A DNA stretch of 64,000 nt from Oscillospiraceae bacterium (GTDB taxonomy: Bacteria; Bacillota; Clostridia; Oscillospirales; Acutalibacteraceae). Positions 26,330 through 35,153 of the stretch are shown here, piece after piece. The stretch is taken from the NCBI GenBank assembly GCA_003538135.1, contig DPOR01000006.1, positions 55,249 through 119,248 of the forward strand, written 5' to 3'. Position 1 is the stretch's first letter. The number at the start of each line of letters is the position of its first letter. The position numbers and the translations under genes are program-made. Under the pieces are notes generated by a model. That model had not been told where the DNA came from. It ran no database searches and saw only the letters and a program-made list of their open reading frames with translations.

Positions 26330-27114
26330 GCGCTCGCCTCCCCCGTTGATCTGAATGTGAGCGTGCTGCCGCAGATATTGATGGTGTCGCCGTCGTTAAG
26401 CTGCGTCATGCGCCTGACGGGTCTGCCGTTGAGCAGAGTGCCGTAGGCGGAATCCATGTCCGTAACGCTCCATTTGCCCGTTCCGTCGTCGAACACGAGC
26501 ATGGCGTGGCGCGCCGAGACATTCTGCCTCTTGAGCTTTATCTGCACGTCGTCGCCGCTGCCTATCATGCAGGTTATAAGGCCGTCTATTCTATACGCGC
26601 TGCCGGTCTTTTCATCTATTATATAGTCCGCGTGAACATCCTCGGGCGCGGTATATTCGGCGGTCTCCTGCTCGCCGACCGCTTCGGGAGCCCGCTCGGG
26701 CTCTATGGCCGAGTTCTCCACAAATACAAACACCGCGTTGCCGAAAACTATCGTGTCCCCGTCCGCAAGGGCGCGGGGCTTGTCTATCTTTTCGGCGTTT
26801 ATATATGTGCCCGTCTTTGAGCGCGTATCGGCCACGCGCCAGACATTTTTATGCTTTGAAAGCACCGCATGAAAGCGCGAGACGGTGCTGTAGCCCAGCA
26901 CGATATCGCAGGCCTTGCTCCGCCCGACGGACACCTCATAGCCCGACAGCGGCAGGCGGTCGCCGTTTGCCTCGTTGACAAGATATCCGGTGACGCCTAT
27001 CTTCTTGTTGCCCTTCAGCAGAGAGGGCACGCAGAACGCCGCGACAAGCAGCGCGAGCACGGGCATTATCCACCGCGCCGCATCGCCGAATATGAGAGAG
27101 ATATCTATATCCAT
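26326..27114 (-). CDS. Membrane protein with two FHA domains
   Basis: A 262-aa protein with one N-terminal membrane segment (about 14-34) and two forkhead-associated domains. The first (about 55-125) has the core GRSKACDIVL and SRFHAVL, and the second (about 185-255) has IGSGDDVQIKL, SARHAML and SAYGTLLNG. FHA domains bind phosphothreonine. In Actinobacteria the equivalent operon carries PknA/PknB kinases; none is in this operon. The ATG at 27114 is preceded by GGAGGT; the in-frame start at 27147 is too far from any ribosome binding site. It probably recruits the downstream SEDS-PBP pair in response to Ser/Thr phosphorylation (inference). Confidence 0.88.
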   Translation of the reverse strand: MDIDISLIFGDAARWIMPVLALLVAAFCVPSLLKGNKKIGVTGYLVNEANGDRLPLSGYEVSVGRSKACDIVLGYSTVSRFHAVLSKHKNVWRVADTRSKTGTYINAEKIDKPRALADGDTIVFGNAVFVFVENSAIEPERAPEAVGEQETAEYTAPEDVHADYIIDEKTGSAYRIDGLITCMIGSGDDVQIKLKRQNVSARHAMLVFDDGTGKWSVTDMDSAYGTLLNGRPVRRMTQLNDGDTINICGSTLTFRSTGEASA

Positions 27115-27236
27115 GAGTCCACCTCCGATAAATATAACGATTGACAAAAAGATATTCCTGATGTAATTTTACTTTTTTCGCTCTCAAAAGTCAACCGCGC
27201 GCCCGTACTTAGTTCGTTCATATTTTGGCGATACCC

Positions 27237-27265
27237 TTGATTTTATCCGCAATATACTGTATTCT
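27237..27265 (+). promoter_or_regulatory. Promoter of the lipoprotein-SDR operon
   Basis: TTGATT, 17-bp spacer, TATTCT, 63 bp upstream of the lipoprotein ATG. Confidence 0.6.
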
Positions 27266-27328
27266 ATTGATAAGGCATAAAAAGCAAACCGAATGTCAAA
27301 AAATATTCTCAAAGGGATGATGATAAAA

Positions 27329-28177
27329 ATGAAAAAGGCTATTCTCTGTATTCTCATGTGTCTTGTGCTCATGCTGAGCTTTGCTGCCTGCAAAAACAAG
27401 GACGGCAGCTCAGACACCACCGTCCCCGACACCACGGAGGGCACCACCTCGAGCCTTGAGGACATAATGAGCGCCCTCAGCGGTCTTGATTCAACCGACC
27501 CCTCGTCCGCCGATACAACCGAGGCCACCGAGCCCGTGACAATGCCGAAGGGTCATGAGATAAAGGACAACGGCGCGAAGAAGGACATCAAAAAGACCCG
27601 CTTCTACACCTATTTCCAGAAGAACTCAAAGCGCGATTCCTACACCATGACCGCGACCTGCTCCTCCAATATGCAGGGCGCCTCCGTCAATATGCCCCTG
27701 ACGATGGTCAAATCAGGCAAAAAAGCCTATATGAGCATGAAGGCTCCCTTGGGCAACGGCGTAGCCATGACAATGTCGTTTATTTCGGACGGCCAGAAGT
27801 TCTATATGGTGTTCCCCGAGGCCAGAATGTATCTCGCCCTTGACGCAAGCGAGGCGGGCGACGTCAACGAGGCTATGGGCTCGCTTTCCGCGATAGACTT
27901 CGAGGGCATGGAATATGTCAAGACCTCCGAGGTCAAGGCTGACGGCAAGAAATATATCTGCGAGGAATATAAGAGCAACGACAGCACGATAAAATGCTAC
28001 TTCTACGGCGACGAGCTCGTCAAGATGGAGATACTCAGCAGCGAGGGCGTGCTCGTCTGCGACGACATCAAGTTCTCCTCAAAGGTCGATGAGAGCCTGT
28101 TCAAGGTGCCTGCGGGCTACACAGACATATCTGCCGCTTACGGCACGGGCGGCGGATTTCCGGGGCTTGTAAAATGA
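27329..28177 (+). CDS. Lipoprotein of unknown function
   Basis: A 282-aa protein with a lipoprotein signal (KKAILCILMCLVLMLSF) and lipobox ending at Cys21 (SFAAC). A Ser/Thr/Asp-rich linker of about 55 residues follows. The globular part then begins, with segments such as TRFYTYFQKNSKRDSYTM, MVKSGKKAYMSMKAP and FYMVFPEARMYLAL. These suggest a LolA/LppX-like beta fold, but I cannot confirm it. The last 4 bp overlap the SDR gene (ATGA), so the two are translationally coupled. The ATG at 27329 is chosen over upstream ATGs because the signal peptide starts there. Confidence 0.8.
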   Translation: MKKAILCILMCLVLMLSFAACKNKDGSSDTTVPDTTEGTTSSLEDIMSALSGLDSTDPSSADTTEATEPVTMPKGHEIKDNGAKKDIKKTRFYTYFQKNSKRDSYTMTATCSSNMQGASVNMPLTMVKSGKKAYMSMKAPLGNGVAMTMSFISDGQKFYMVFPEARMYLALDASEAGDVNEAMGSLSAIDFEGMEYVKTSEVKADGKKYICEEYKSNDSTIKCYFYGDELVKMEILSSEGVLVCDDIKFSSKVDESLFKVPAGYTDISAAYGTGGGFPGLVK

Positions 28178-28914
28178 GTGTAACTAACAAAAACGTGATA
28201 ATAACCGGAGCTGCCGGCGGCATAGGCCGTGCGGCGGCTCTTGCATTTGCAAAAAACGGCTTCGGCGTTTTGATAAACTACCGCACCGCAAAGGACGCTG
28301 CCGAAAAGCTCTGCGAGGAGATAAACTCTCAGGGCGGCAGGGCGGTTCGCTTCAAGGCCGACGTGAGCGTGCGCGGCGACGTTGACGAAATGACGGACTT
28401 CGCCCGCAGGGAGCTGGGCGCGATAGGCGTGCTCGTAAACAATGCCGGAATAGCTCAGCAGAAGATGTTCTGCGACATCACCGAGCAGGATTTCGACCGC
28501 ATGATGGGTGTCACCGTCAAGGGCGCGTTCAACTGCACCCAGGCGGCTCTGCCCGACATGGTGCACGACAAGAACGGCAAAATAATCAACGTCTCATCCA
28601 TGTGGGGCGTGTCCGGCGCGTCCTGCGAAGTGCACTACTCCGCCGCAAAGTCCGCGCTCATAGGGCTGACGAAAGCTCTCGCGCGCGAGCTTGCTCCGTC
28701 AAACATTCAGGTCAACTGCATAGCCCCCGGCGTTATAGATACCGACATGAATGCGTCTTTGGGCTCCGAGACGCTTGAGCTTCTGAAAGAAGAATCACCG
28801 ATGGGACGCTTCGGCACGCCCGAGGAGGTGGCGCGGCTCATGCTCTTCCTCGCCGGCGACGGCTCCGACTTCATAACGGGTCAGACTATAGGAATTGACG
28901 GCGCGTTCATCTGA
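28174..28914 (+). CDS. fabG: Short-chain dehydrogenase/reductase, FabG/YmfI-like
   Basis: A 246-aa classical SDR. TGAAGGIG (11-18) binds the NADP(H) cofactor, NNAG and the catalytic Ser in VSSMWG are present, followed by YSAAK. The C-terminus (GQTIGIDGAFI) is typical of 3-oxoacyl-ACP reductases. The surrounding SSMWGVSGASCEVHYSAAK resembles YmfI-type reductases of Firmicutes, some of which reduce the 5-aminopentanone modification of EF-P. No other fatty acid genes are nearby, so a specialised role is as likely as fatty acid synthesis. Its start overlaps the lipoprotein stop by 4 bp. Confidence 0.8.
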   Translation: MSVTNKNVIITGAAGGIGRAAALAFAKNGFGVLINYRTAKDAAEKLCEEINSQGGRAVRFKADVSVRGDVDEMTDFARRELGAIGVLVNNAGIAQQKMFCDITEQDFDRMMGVTVKGAFNCTQAALPDMVHDKNGKIINVSSMWGVSGASCEVHYSAAKSALIGLTKALARELAPSNIQVNCIAPGVIDTDMNASLGSETLELLKEESPMGRFGTPEEVARLMLFLAGDGSDFITGQTIGIDGAFI

Positions 28915-28920
28915 TGCACA

Positions 28921-28956
28921 TTGTGTATGATTTTTTTCACACATTTTTATAGTTTC
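28921..28956 (+). terminator. Weak terminator after the SDR gene
   Basis: TGTGT / ACACA around a T-rich loop, followed by TTTTTAT. The stem is short. Confidence 0.35.
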
Positions 28957-28969
28957 TGTATAATTCTTC

Positions 28970-28998
28970 TTGATTTCTGCTTTTTTTTATGTTAAAAT
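28970..28998 (+). promoter_or_regulatory. Promoter of the zinc-ribbon membrane protein gene
   Basis: TTGATT, 17-bp spacer, TAAAAT with an extended TGT element, 73 bp upstream of the ATG. Confidence 0.7.
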
Positions 28999-29070
28999 TA
29001 ATTGAAATGTACGCAAACAAAGCCGCGAGGGGTTATTTCGCGGCAACAAAATCTGTTTGGAGGAAACGAT

Positions 29071-30165
29071 ATGGCTAATTGCCCGAAGTGCGGCGCACAT
29101 CTTAAAGTTTCGGATTGGCGTCCCACCTGCCCTCACTGCGGCATCAATCTCATCTACTACGGAATGGAGGAGCGGCTGCTCGAGGACGCCGATAAGGCAG
29201 AGAGCGAACACGCCGTATTCCAGAAGAAGCTTGACAGACTCAAGGCTTCGTTTATCGGGTCTCCCCTCACAATAGTCAGAATAATACTCAGCATACTGCC
29301 GATAGGAGCGCTCATGCTTCCTCTTGCGAACGTCTCCTTCTGGGGGCCGTTCTTCGAGAAGAACGTGTCCGTCAACGCCATAACGATTTATAATACCGTC
29401 TCGGCGCTTGACTTTGACGCACTGTTCAAGTTTATCGGCTCAAGCTTTTTCGGGAACACATTCCTGCTCTACTTTATATCGCTCGTGACCGTTCTGCTCG
29501 CGGCAGTGCTCATCCTTGTCAGCCTCATTTTGCTCACGATGGCCTGCTCCAAGCACGGCAAGTCCCGCAACATTATCCTCAACAGCATTATGATAGTGCT
29601 CGCGACGACCTCTGTAATTTGTTTTGACCTTTTCTCGAAGAAGCTCGCCATGTTCTTCCCCAACATATTCAGCGGTTCGATAGGTGTCGGCGCATATGTG
29701 TTCCTCGGAACGCTCGTAGCGCTACTCGTCATCAACATCGTCATCGCCAAGGTCGGCGTTAAGGTCAAGTATACCGAGACGTTCATCGGAGGTATTCCGT
29801 CCGATGAGTACTTCGAGTATGTCAAGCAGGGCATGAGCACCCGCGCTATCAGAAAGATGATGGCGGAAATCGACGCGAACAACAAGGTCGAGCTCGCTAT
29901 GAAGGCGAAGGAGGAGGCCGAAAAGCTCGAAGCGGAAGCCGACAAGCTCTCCGCAGAGGCAAAGGCCGCCGAAGCCGCAGGCGATTCCGATGCGGGTCAC
30001 AAGACTCAGCTCGCCGCCCAGGCAGTCGACGCCGCCGCGAAGAAGGCCATGGAGGCCGCGGATCTCGCAAGAGAGGCTACCGCCGCCGTGGAATCCCTCA
30101 AGCAGTTCAACGAGCCCGGCTCGGACGCCGAGGAGAAGGAGACTGTCTCCGCAGACAAGAAATAA
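29071..30165 (+). CDS. Zinc-ribbon membrane protein with C-terminal coiled coil
   Basis: A 364-aa protein of unknown function. An N-terminal zinc ribbon (CPKCG at 4-8 and CPHCG about 16 residues on) is followed by a short charged helix, about five membrane segments (residues about 65-230), and an Ala/Glu/Lys-rich coiled coil (about 265-345). The ends would face the cytoplasm. GGAGG precedes the ATG at 29071; the open frame extends upstream without a ribosome binding site. It has its own promoter and a repeat-associated terminator. Zinc-ribbon plus membrane architecture occurs in many uncharacterised Firmicute proteins. Confidence 0.78.
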   Translation: MANCPKCGAHLKVSDWRPTCPHCGINLIYYGMEERLLEDADKAESEHAVFQKKLDRLKASFIGSPLTIVRIILSILPIGALMLPLANVSFWGPFFEKNVSVNAITIYNTVSALDFDALFKFIGSSFFGNTFLLYFISLVTVLLAAVLILVSLILLTMACSKHGKSRNIILNSIMIVLATTSVICFDLFSKKLAMFFPNIFSGSIGVGAYVFLGTLVALLVINIVIAKVGVKVKYTETFIGGIPSDEYFEYVKQGMSTRAIRKMMAEIDANNKVELAMKAKEEAEKLEAEADKLSAEAKAAEAAGDSDAGHKTQLAAQAVDAAAKKAMEAADLAREATAAVESLKQFNEPGSDAEEKETVSADKK

Positions 30166-30168
30166 AAC

Positions 30169-30255
30169 GGACTGCCGCACTCGACGCAGACCGAACGGCA
30201 ATAATAAAGAAGGTCACAATTCACAGTTATCCTGCGGATTGTGGCCTTTGTTTTT
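30169..30255 (+). repeat. Intergenic 3'-end repeat, copy B, with terminator
   Basis: It starts 4 bp after the stop codon with GGACTGCCGCACTCGACGCA, then GACCGAA, and ends in the terminator AAGGTCACAAT / ATTGTGGCCTT (30210-30248) with TTTGTTTTT. It shares head and terminator words with copies C and E. Confidence 0.7.
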
Positions 30256-30368
30256 CATCGCTTTTCGCTCTTTTAAGCACCTTTTTTGCCCGCTCGCCTT
30301 GCTTTTACGGATTCGGGTCGCAAAGTAATTCTGCTTTTTATGCAGCGGCTCATTATTTTTATAACCGA

Positions 30369-30397
30369 TTGCAACCGCGTGCATTTTATGCTAAAAT
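30369..30397 (+). promoter_or_regulatory. Promoter of the Dus gene
   Basis: TTGCAA, 17-bp spacer, TAAAAT with an extended TGC element. The -10 element ends 28 bp before the TTG start, which argues against the longer open frame starting at 30369. Confidence 0.75.
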
Positions 30398-30425
30398 TTA
30401 CGGAGTATCTTTCGGAGGTGGCAAG

Positions 30426-31394
30426 TTGTATTTATCGGCTGAAAAACTCAGGAGCGGCGCTCTGCTCGCCCCTATGGCGGGCGTCGCGGACAGAGCTATG
30501 CGTGAGCTTTGCATGGGTTTCGGCGCTATCGGCTGTATCGGCGAAATGGCGAGCTCAAAGGGAATAAGCATGAACGACCGCAAGACCTCCGAGCTGCTGA
30601 GTCTGAGCGAAGCCGAGCGCCCGGCGGGAGTTCAGATATTCGGCGACGTGCCCGAGATAATGGCAAAGTCCATTGAGACCTGCATGAAATATTCGCCCGA
30701 CTTCATTGACATAAATATGGGCTGTCCCGCGCCTAAGGTCGCGGGAAACGGCGGCGGAAGCGCGCTGATGAAGCGCCCGGAGCTCGCCGCGGAGATAGTC
30801 GCGCGGTGCGTGGAGGTCTCCCCCGTGCCGATAACCGTAAAAATGCGCGCCGGATGGGATGAAGACAGCATCAACGCCCCGGAATTGGCCGTGCTCTGCG
30901 AGCAGGCAGGCGCTGCGGCGATAACCGTACACGGCAGGACGCGCAAGCAGATGTATGCGCCGCCTGTAGACCTCGAGGTTATAGCCGAGGTTAAAAGGCG
31001 CGTCGGCATTCCCGTCATCGGCAACGGCGACATATCAGACGGCAAGAGCGCCGCGGAGATGTTCGAGAAAACCCGCTGCGACGGAATAATGGTCGGGCGC
31101 GGCGCGCTCGGCAGGCCGTGGGTGTTCGGTCAGATAAACGAGTTTTTAAAGAGCGGAACAGTCCTCCCCGACCCGCCGGTTAAAGAGCGCATGGATATTA
31201 TGCTCAGGCACATCAGCGCGCTGATTGCCAACAAGGGCGATTATATCGGGATTCGAGAGGCGCGCAAGCACTCGTCGTGGTATGTCCGCGACCTGCGCGG
31301 GGCGGCGGCATTCCGCCGCGAGCTCGGCAATCTCGAAAGCTTCGCTCAGCTCGAAGCGATAGCAAAAAAAGTTATCGAATCAACCGAAGAATAA
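30426..31394 (+). CDS. dus: tRNA-dihydrouridine synthase
   Basis: A 322-aa FMN-dependent Dus enzyme that reduces uridine to dihydrouridine in tRNA. LLAPMAGVADRAMREL opens the TIM barrel, the catalytic cysteine lies in NMGCPAPKV, and HGRTRKQMY, GNGDI and GRGALGRPW are the FMN and tRNA-binding signatures of the DusB type. The TTG start at 30426 follows CGGAGG by 8 bp. It is a single gene with its own promoter. In other Firmicutes dusB often neighbours a type III pantothenate kinase or lysS, which is not the case here. Confidence 0.93.
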   Translation: MYLSAEKLRSGALLAPMAGVADRAMRELCMGFGAIGCIGEMASSKGISMNDRKTSELLSLSEAERPAGVQIFGDVPEIMAKSIETCMKYSPDFIDINMGCPAPKVAGNGGGSALMKRPELAAEIVARCVEVSPVPITVKMRAGWDEDSINAPELAVLCEQAGAAAITVHGRTRKQMYAPPVDLEVIAEVKRRVGIPVIGNGDISDGKSAAEMFEKTRCDGIMVGRGALGRPWVFGQINEFLKSGTVLPDPPVKERMDIMLRHISALIANKGDYIGIREARKHSSWYVRDLRGAAAFRRELGNLESFAQLEAIAKKVIESTEE

Positions 31395-31397
31395 AAT

Positions 31398-31437
31398 GGA
31401 AACCGCCGAAGAGTTTTTTGCTCTCCGGCGGTTCCCA
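31398..31437 (+). terminator. Hairpin after the Dus gene
   Basis: GGAAACCGCCGAAGAG can pair with CTCTCCGGCGGTTCC around a T-rich loop. There is no T-run after it on the plus strand, so it may protect the 3' end rather than terminate. Confidence 0.45.
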
Positions 31438-31554
31438 AACCCCAATCTCCTATATACCTTTCCGTGCCTATTACACGGACCACAATTATTATAACACCGA
31501 AGCTATCATTCAGTCAACATATTTAATGATATTATTGAAAATATCCGATAAAAA

Positions 31555-31637
31555 AACAAAGGTCACAGTCCGCGGCATAGGTCGCGAATTATGACCTTTT
31601 TTATTTTTGCTTTCGGTCTGCGCCGAAACGACAGCCC
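31555..31637 (-). repeat. Intergenic 3'-end repeat, copy C, with bidirectional terminator
   Basis: On the minus strand it starts 12 bp after the ftsZ stop with GGGCTGTCGTTTCGGCGC, then AGACCGAA, and ends with the hairpin AAAGGTCA / TGACCTTT (31558-31597). T-runs lie on both sides (TTTTTTATTTTT plus, GTTTTTTT minus), so it can stop both ftsZ and Dus transcripts. Confidence 0.8.
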
Positions 31638-31648
31638 GCGATTTTATG

Positions 31649-32827
31649 TTATCTGTTGAAGCTGTCGAGTATTATGCTGAACTCGTCGTCTGGATTTATC
31701 TCGGCAGGTCTCTTTGCAATATACGGAGCCTCTTCTTTCTTCGGCTCCTCGTGAACCTCGGGCTTCACGGGCTGAGTGATGCTCGTCTGAACATACTCGG
31801 TCTGCGCCGGGGCGGGAGCTTCGACCTTGGTCTTGGGCTGCTCCTCGGGATAAACTGCGGACTTCGGCTTATCCTCAAAGCCCGTAGCGATAACGGTTAT
31901 CATCATCTCGTCATCCATGTTCTCGTCGAACGCAATGCCCCATGTGATATCCGCGTCGGGATGCGCCTGCTCGGTTATGAGCTCGGCTGCGCCCTCGATA
32001 TCCTCAAGGTCTACATCGGGAGCCGCGGTGAAGCTGATAATAACTCCCTTTGCGCCCGCAATCGAGGTCTCAAGCAGCGGGCTCGAAATAGAGCCCCTTG
32101 CGGCCTCGGCTGCCTTGTCCTTTCCGGAGGCCTTGGCAAAGCCCATGTGAGCGTAGCCCGCGTCCCTCATAATAGCGGTGACATCCGCAAAATCGAGGTT
32201 GACGAAGCCGGGAACCTTTATAAGCTCGGAAATGCTCTTGACACCGTGGAGCAGAACCTCGTCCGCCATCTCAAAAGCCTCGGCAAAAGACATCTTCTGG
32301 CCGTTGTTCATAGCCTTGAGCTGCTCGTTGGGAATGACAATAAGGCTGTCAACATTCTCGGCGAGGTTCTCTATGCCGCGCTGAGCCTGAAGCTGCTTCT
32401 TTCTGCCCTCAAATTTGAAAGGACGGGTGACAACGCCGACTGTAAGTATGCCCATATCCTTGGCGATGCGGGCAATTATGGGAGCTGCGCCCGTGCCCGT
32501 TCCGCCGCCCATGCCGGCAGTAATGAATATCATATCAGTACCCTTGAGCGCGTCGGAGATAACGTCGCGGCTCTCCTCGGCAGATTTCTCGCCGATTTCG
32601 GGTCGGCCGCCTGCGCCCTGACCCTTTGTCAGCTTCTCGCCGATCTGAATCTTATGCGTTGCGCGGGAATGATTGAGTATCTGCTTGTCCGTATTGACAG
32701 CAATAAACTCAGCGCCGAGCACGCCGCTGTCGACCATACGGTTGACGGCGTTTCCGCCGCCTCCGCCGACGCCTATAACTTTTATCTGCGTGGTTATCTC
32801 GCAGTCATTATCGAGTTCAAACGCCAT
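31649..32827 (-). CDS. ftsZ: Cell division protein FtsZ
   Basis: A 392-aa tubulin-like GTPase that forms the division ring. The tubulin signature GGGTGTG is at 107-113, the N-terminal GVGGGGGNAVNRM binds guanine nucleotide, and NLDFADV with its T7-loop aspartates is present. A Pro/Glu-rich linker of about 60 residues leads to the conserved C-terminal peptide DEFSIILDSFNR that binds FtsA, SepF or ZapA. It lies 107 bp downstream of ftsQ and has its own promoter. No ftsA is adjacent, so SepF or a distant FtsA must anchor it. GGGGGTT serves as ribosome binding site. Confidence 0.98.
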   Translation of the reverse strand: MAFELDNDCEITTQIKVIGVGGGGGNAVNRMVDSGVLGAEFIAVNTDKQILNHSRATHKIQIGEKLTKGQGAGGRPEIGEKSAEESRDVISDALKGTDMIFITAGMGGGTGTGAAPIIARIAKDMGILTVGVVTRPFKFEGRKKQLQAQRGIENLAENVDSLIVIPNEQLKAMNNGQKMSFAEAFEMADEVLLHGVKSISELIKVPGFVNLDFADVTAIMRDAGYAHMGFAKASGKDKAAEAARGSISSPLLETSIAGAKGVIISFTAAPDVDLEDIEGAAELITEQAHPDADITWGIAFDENMDDEMMITVIATGFEDKPKSAVYPEEQPKTKVEAPAPAQTEYVQTSITQPVKPEVHEEPKKEEAPYIAKRPAEINPDDEFSIILDSFNR

Positions 32828-32879
32828 TTCGTAACCCCCAAACTGAATATATAAAAACGGTTAGTTTTCAGATAGATTA

Positions 32880-32908
32880 ATTTTAGCATACATTCATAGA
32901 AAAGACAA
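32880..32908 (-). promoter_or_regulatory. ftsZ-proximal promoter
   Basis: On the minus strand TTGTCT, 17-bp spacer, TAAAAT with an extended TGC element, 53 bp upstream of the ftsZ ATG and inside the ftsQ-ftsZ gap. Confidence 0.65.
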
Positions 32909-32934
32909 GTAAAAAATCTAAAATAAGCTTTTGA

Positions 32935-33816
32935 CTATTCTACTGCCTGCTCGGCCGATATTTCCGTCGTCTGCCCCTCCGATGCGGGCTCAGGTTTACT
33001 GTCGGGTCTGAAATAAGCCCTGTCCGCCACGGAAGCGTCGAGCGTGCCGCGCTCGGTCGAATCGACCCTGTCCTCGTTTGCTATAGCGCCCGCCGACAGC
33101 TTGAGCTTGTCCGAAATATTCGCAAAAGCGCCGAGCTTTATCGTTATTCTGCCGTCATATATGAGCGAAAGCGCGGCGGGGTCGCTTACATCCGCGCCGG
33201 TTATCTTGCCCTTGAGACTCGTTTTCTCGGCCTCGGCCATGAGCTTTTTATAGGTATCGAGCGGCGACTCCTCCCCTTCCTTTACGTCAAAGCCTATCAC
33301 GCTTCCGACTTCGAAAACCGCGGCCTTCGGCAGCTTTATCTTCTGCGCCGCCGTCTTGGGCTCCGAGTCCAAAAGCTCTACTACCTTGTATTTTGTATCG
33401 GTCAGCGCCCATGTGCCGTCGACGCAGACTCCGTAGAACACCTTAGCCTGCTTGTATTCTATCGACACCGTATGCGGCAGCTTGCGCTTTATTGTCACGC
33501 TCTCGATATACGGCAGCGTCTTTGTTATCCTGTCCTCTGCCTTGTTGAGGTTTATCCACATCAGGCAGTCGCCGACATCTATTCCGGACGCATTCACTAT
33601 CTCGTCTTTGCTGTATCTGCCCTCGCCGCCGAGAGAGAAGCCCTCCACGCGAAACAGCACGACGCTGCCGATGAGCGCGGCTACTGCGAGCACGACTATC
33701 ACAACGGGCAGAGCAACAATGGCTATTCGAATGCGTCGGCCGCGCCTCGCCTTCTTGCTCAGTTTTTTCTTTTTCGGCTTCTGAGTTTTTTGCTGCTGCC
33801 TGTTTTTATCTCCCAT
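32935..33816 (-). CDS. ftsQ: Cell division protein FtsQ/DivIB
   Basis: A 293-aa bitopic protein: a strongly basic cytoplasmic N-terminus (residues 1-30, rich in Lys, Arg and Gln), one membrane segment (about 31-55), a POTRA domain beginning FRVEGFSLGGEGRYSKDEI, the FtsQ/DivIB domain and an acidic tail. It joins the FtsB/FtsL complex at the septum. It is the last gene of the mraZ-led transcription unit, 17 bp after murA. Confidence 0.9.
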   Translation of the reverse strand: MGDKNRQQQKTQKPKKKKLSKKARRGRRIRIAIVALPVVIVVLAVAALIGSVVLFRVEGFSLGGEGRYSKDEIVNASGIDVGDCLMWINLNKAEDRITKTLPYIESVTIKRKLPHTVSIEYKQAKVFYGVCVDGTWALTDTKYKVVELLDSEPKTAAQKIKLPKAAVFEVGSVIGFDVKEGEESPLDTYKKLMAEAEKTSLKGKITGADVSDPAALSLIYDGRITIKLGAFANISDKLKLSAGAIANEDRVDSTERGTLDASVADRAYFRPDSKPEPASEGQTTEISAEQAVE

Positions 33817-33833
33817 GCGTGGGGCACCTCTTT

Positions 33834-35090
33834 TCAGCTTTCTCGTCGGATATCCGCCCCGAGCGAGCGGAGCGTTTTTTCCATATCCTGCCAGCCCCTG
33901 TCAATAAGGCGGACATTCTCTATTGTCGTACTGCCCTGCGCCGCCAAGCCTGCTACGGCAAGAGCCGCGCCCGCTCTCAAATCCGCGGCGCACACGCACG
34001 CGCCGTTGAGCGTATCGACTCCCTTTATCACCGCTACCTTGCCCTCGGTCATTATATCCGCGCCGAGACGGCAGAGCTCGCGCACATGGCGGTATCTGTT
34101 TTCAAAAATATTTTCTATCACAACGCTTGTGCCGTGCGCCACACTGAGCATCGCCATGACCGCCGCCTGGGAATCGGTCGGAAAGCCGGGATACGGCATT
34201 GTCCGCACGGTCCGGGCGCTGCGCAGACGCTCGGGCGCTCTGATATGTACGCTGTTTTCGTCGCAGTCGATTTTACAGCCCGCCTGCTCGAACACGGGTA
34301 TGACCGGAGTTATGTGCTCGGCGCGGGTATCGACTATTCGCACATCGCCGCCCGTCACCGCCGCTGCCGCCATATAGGTTGAAGCGATTATGCGGTCCGG
34401 TATCACGGTATGCTCGGCGGAATGCAGCTTTTTAACTCCGCAGACGGTTATTTCCCCGCTGTCCGCGCCGAATATCCTCGCCCCGCAGGAATTGAGAAAA
34501 TCCGCAAGGTCGGCTATCTCCGGCTCACGCGCCGCGTTAAGTATGACCGTCTCGCCCTCGGCGCAAGCCGCGGCAATGAGTATGTTTTCGGTAGCTCCGA
34601 CGCTCGGGAAGGATAGGGTTATCTTCTCTCCGTGAAGCCCGTCGGGGCAGCTGCATGAGAGCACACCGCCCTCGGTGCCTATCTCCGCGCCCATAAGGCG
34701 CAGAGAGGACAGGTGAAGATCAATCGGGCGCAGACCTATCTCACAGCCGCCGGGCGCGGATATCTCCGCCATGCCGAGACGGGCGAGCAGGGGCGACAAA
34801 AAAATAACGGACGAACGCATCTCGCACATAAGCTCGCGCGGCACATCGCAGCGGCAGATGCCCGTGGCGTCGACAGTGACGGCGCCGCCCTCGCGCCACA
34901 CCCTGCAGCCGATAAAGCGCAAAATTTTTATCGCGGCGTCAACATCGGAAAGGCGCGGGCAGTTTTTGATAACGCTCACGCCGTCAACGCTCGCGGCGGC
35001 GGCCAAAAGCGGCAGCGCGCTGTTTTTTGCGCCCTGAAGCCGCACCTCGCCCGAGAGTCTTTTCTTCCCCGATATCCTCACCGTTTCCAT
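33834..35090 (-). CDS. murA: UDP-N-acetylglucosamine 1-carboxyvinyltransferase (MurA)
   Basis: A 418-aa EPSP-synthase-like enzyme that performs the first committed step of peptidoglycan synthesis. LQGAKNSALPLLAAA holds the Lys-Asn of the UDP-GlcNAc site, and the active-site cysteine, the fosfomycin target, lies in the loop GGCEIGLRPIDLH. The later FPTDSQAAVMAML and LIDRGWQDM segments fit the family. The ATG at 35090 is preceded by GGGGTG at 6 bp. Here it occupies the position between murG and ftsQ where Bacillus has murB. Confidence 0.95.
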   Translation of the reverse strand: METVRISGKKRLSGEVRLQGAKNSALPLLAAAASVDGVSVIKNCPRLSDVDAAIKILRFIGCRVWREGGAVTVDATGICRCDVPRELMCEMRSSVIFLSPLLARLGMAEISAPGGCEIGLRPIDLHLSSLRLMGAEIGTEGGVLSCSCPDGLHGEKITLSFPSVGATENILIAAACAEGETVILNAAREPEIADLADFLNSCGARIFGADSGEITVCGVKKLHSAEHTVIPDRIIASTYMAAAAVTGGDVRIVDTRAEHITPVIPVFEQAGCKIDCDENSVHIRAPERLRSARTVRTMPYPGFPTDSQAAVMAMLSVAHGTSVVIENIFENRYRHVRELCRLGADIMTEGKVAVIKGVDTLNGACVCAADLRAGAALAVAGLAAQGSTTIENVRLIDRGWQDMEKTLRSLGADIRRES

Positions 35091-35153
35091 TTTCGCACCC
35101 CGCGCACTCAATTAATAACTGCGTGCCATCATATGCGAAAATGAATTTTTCTG

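Noticed and set aside
30369..30425. Longer N-terminus of the Dus protein
   Set aside because: This stretch is the -35 to -10 region of a good promoter, and the family begins at the TTG preceded by CGGAGG.
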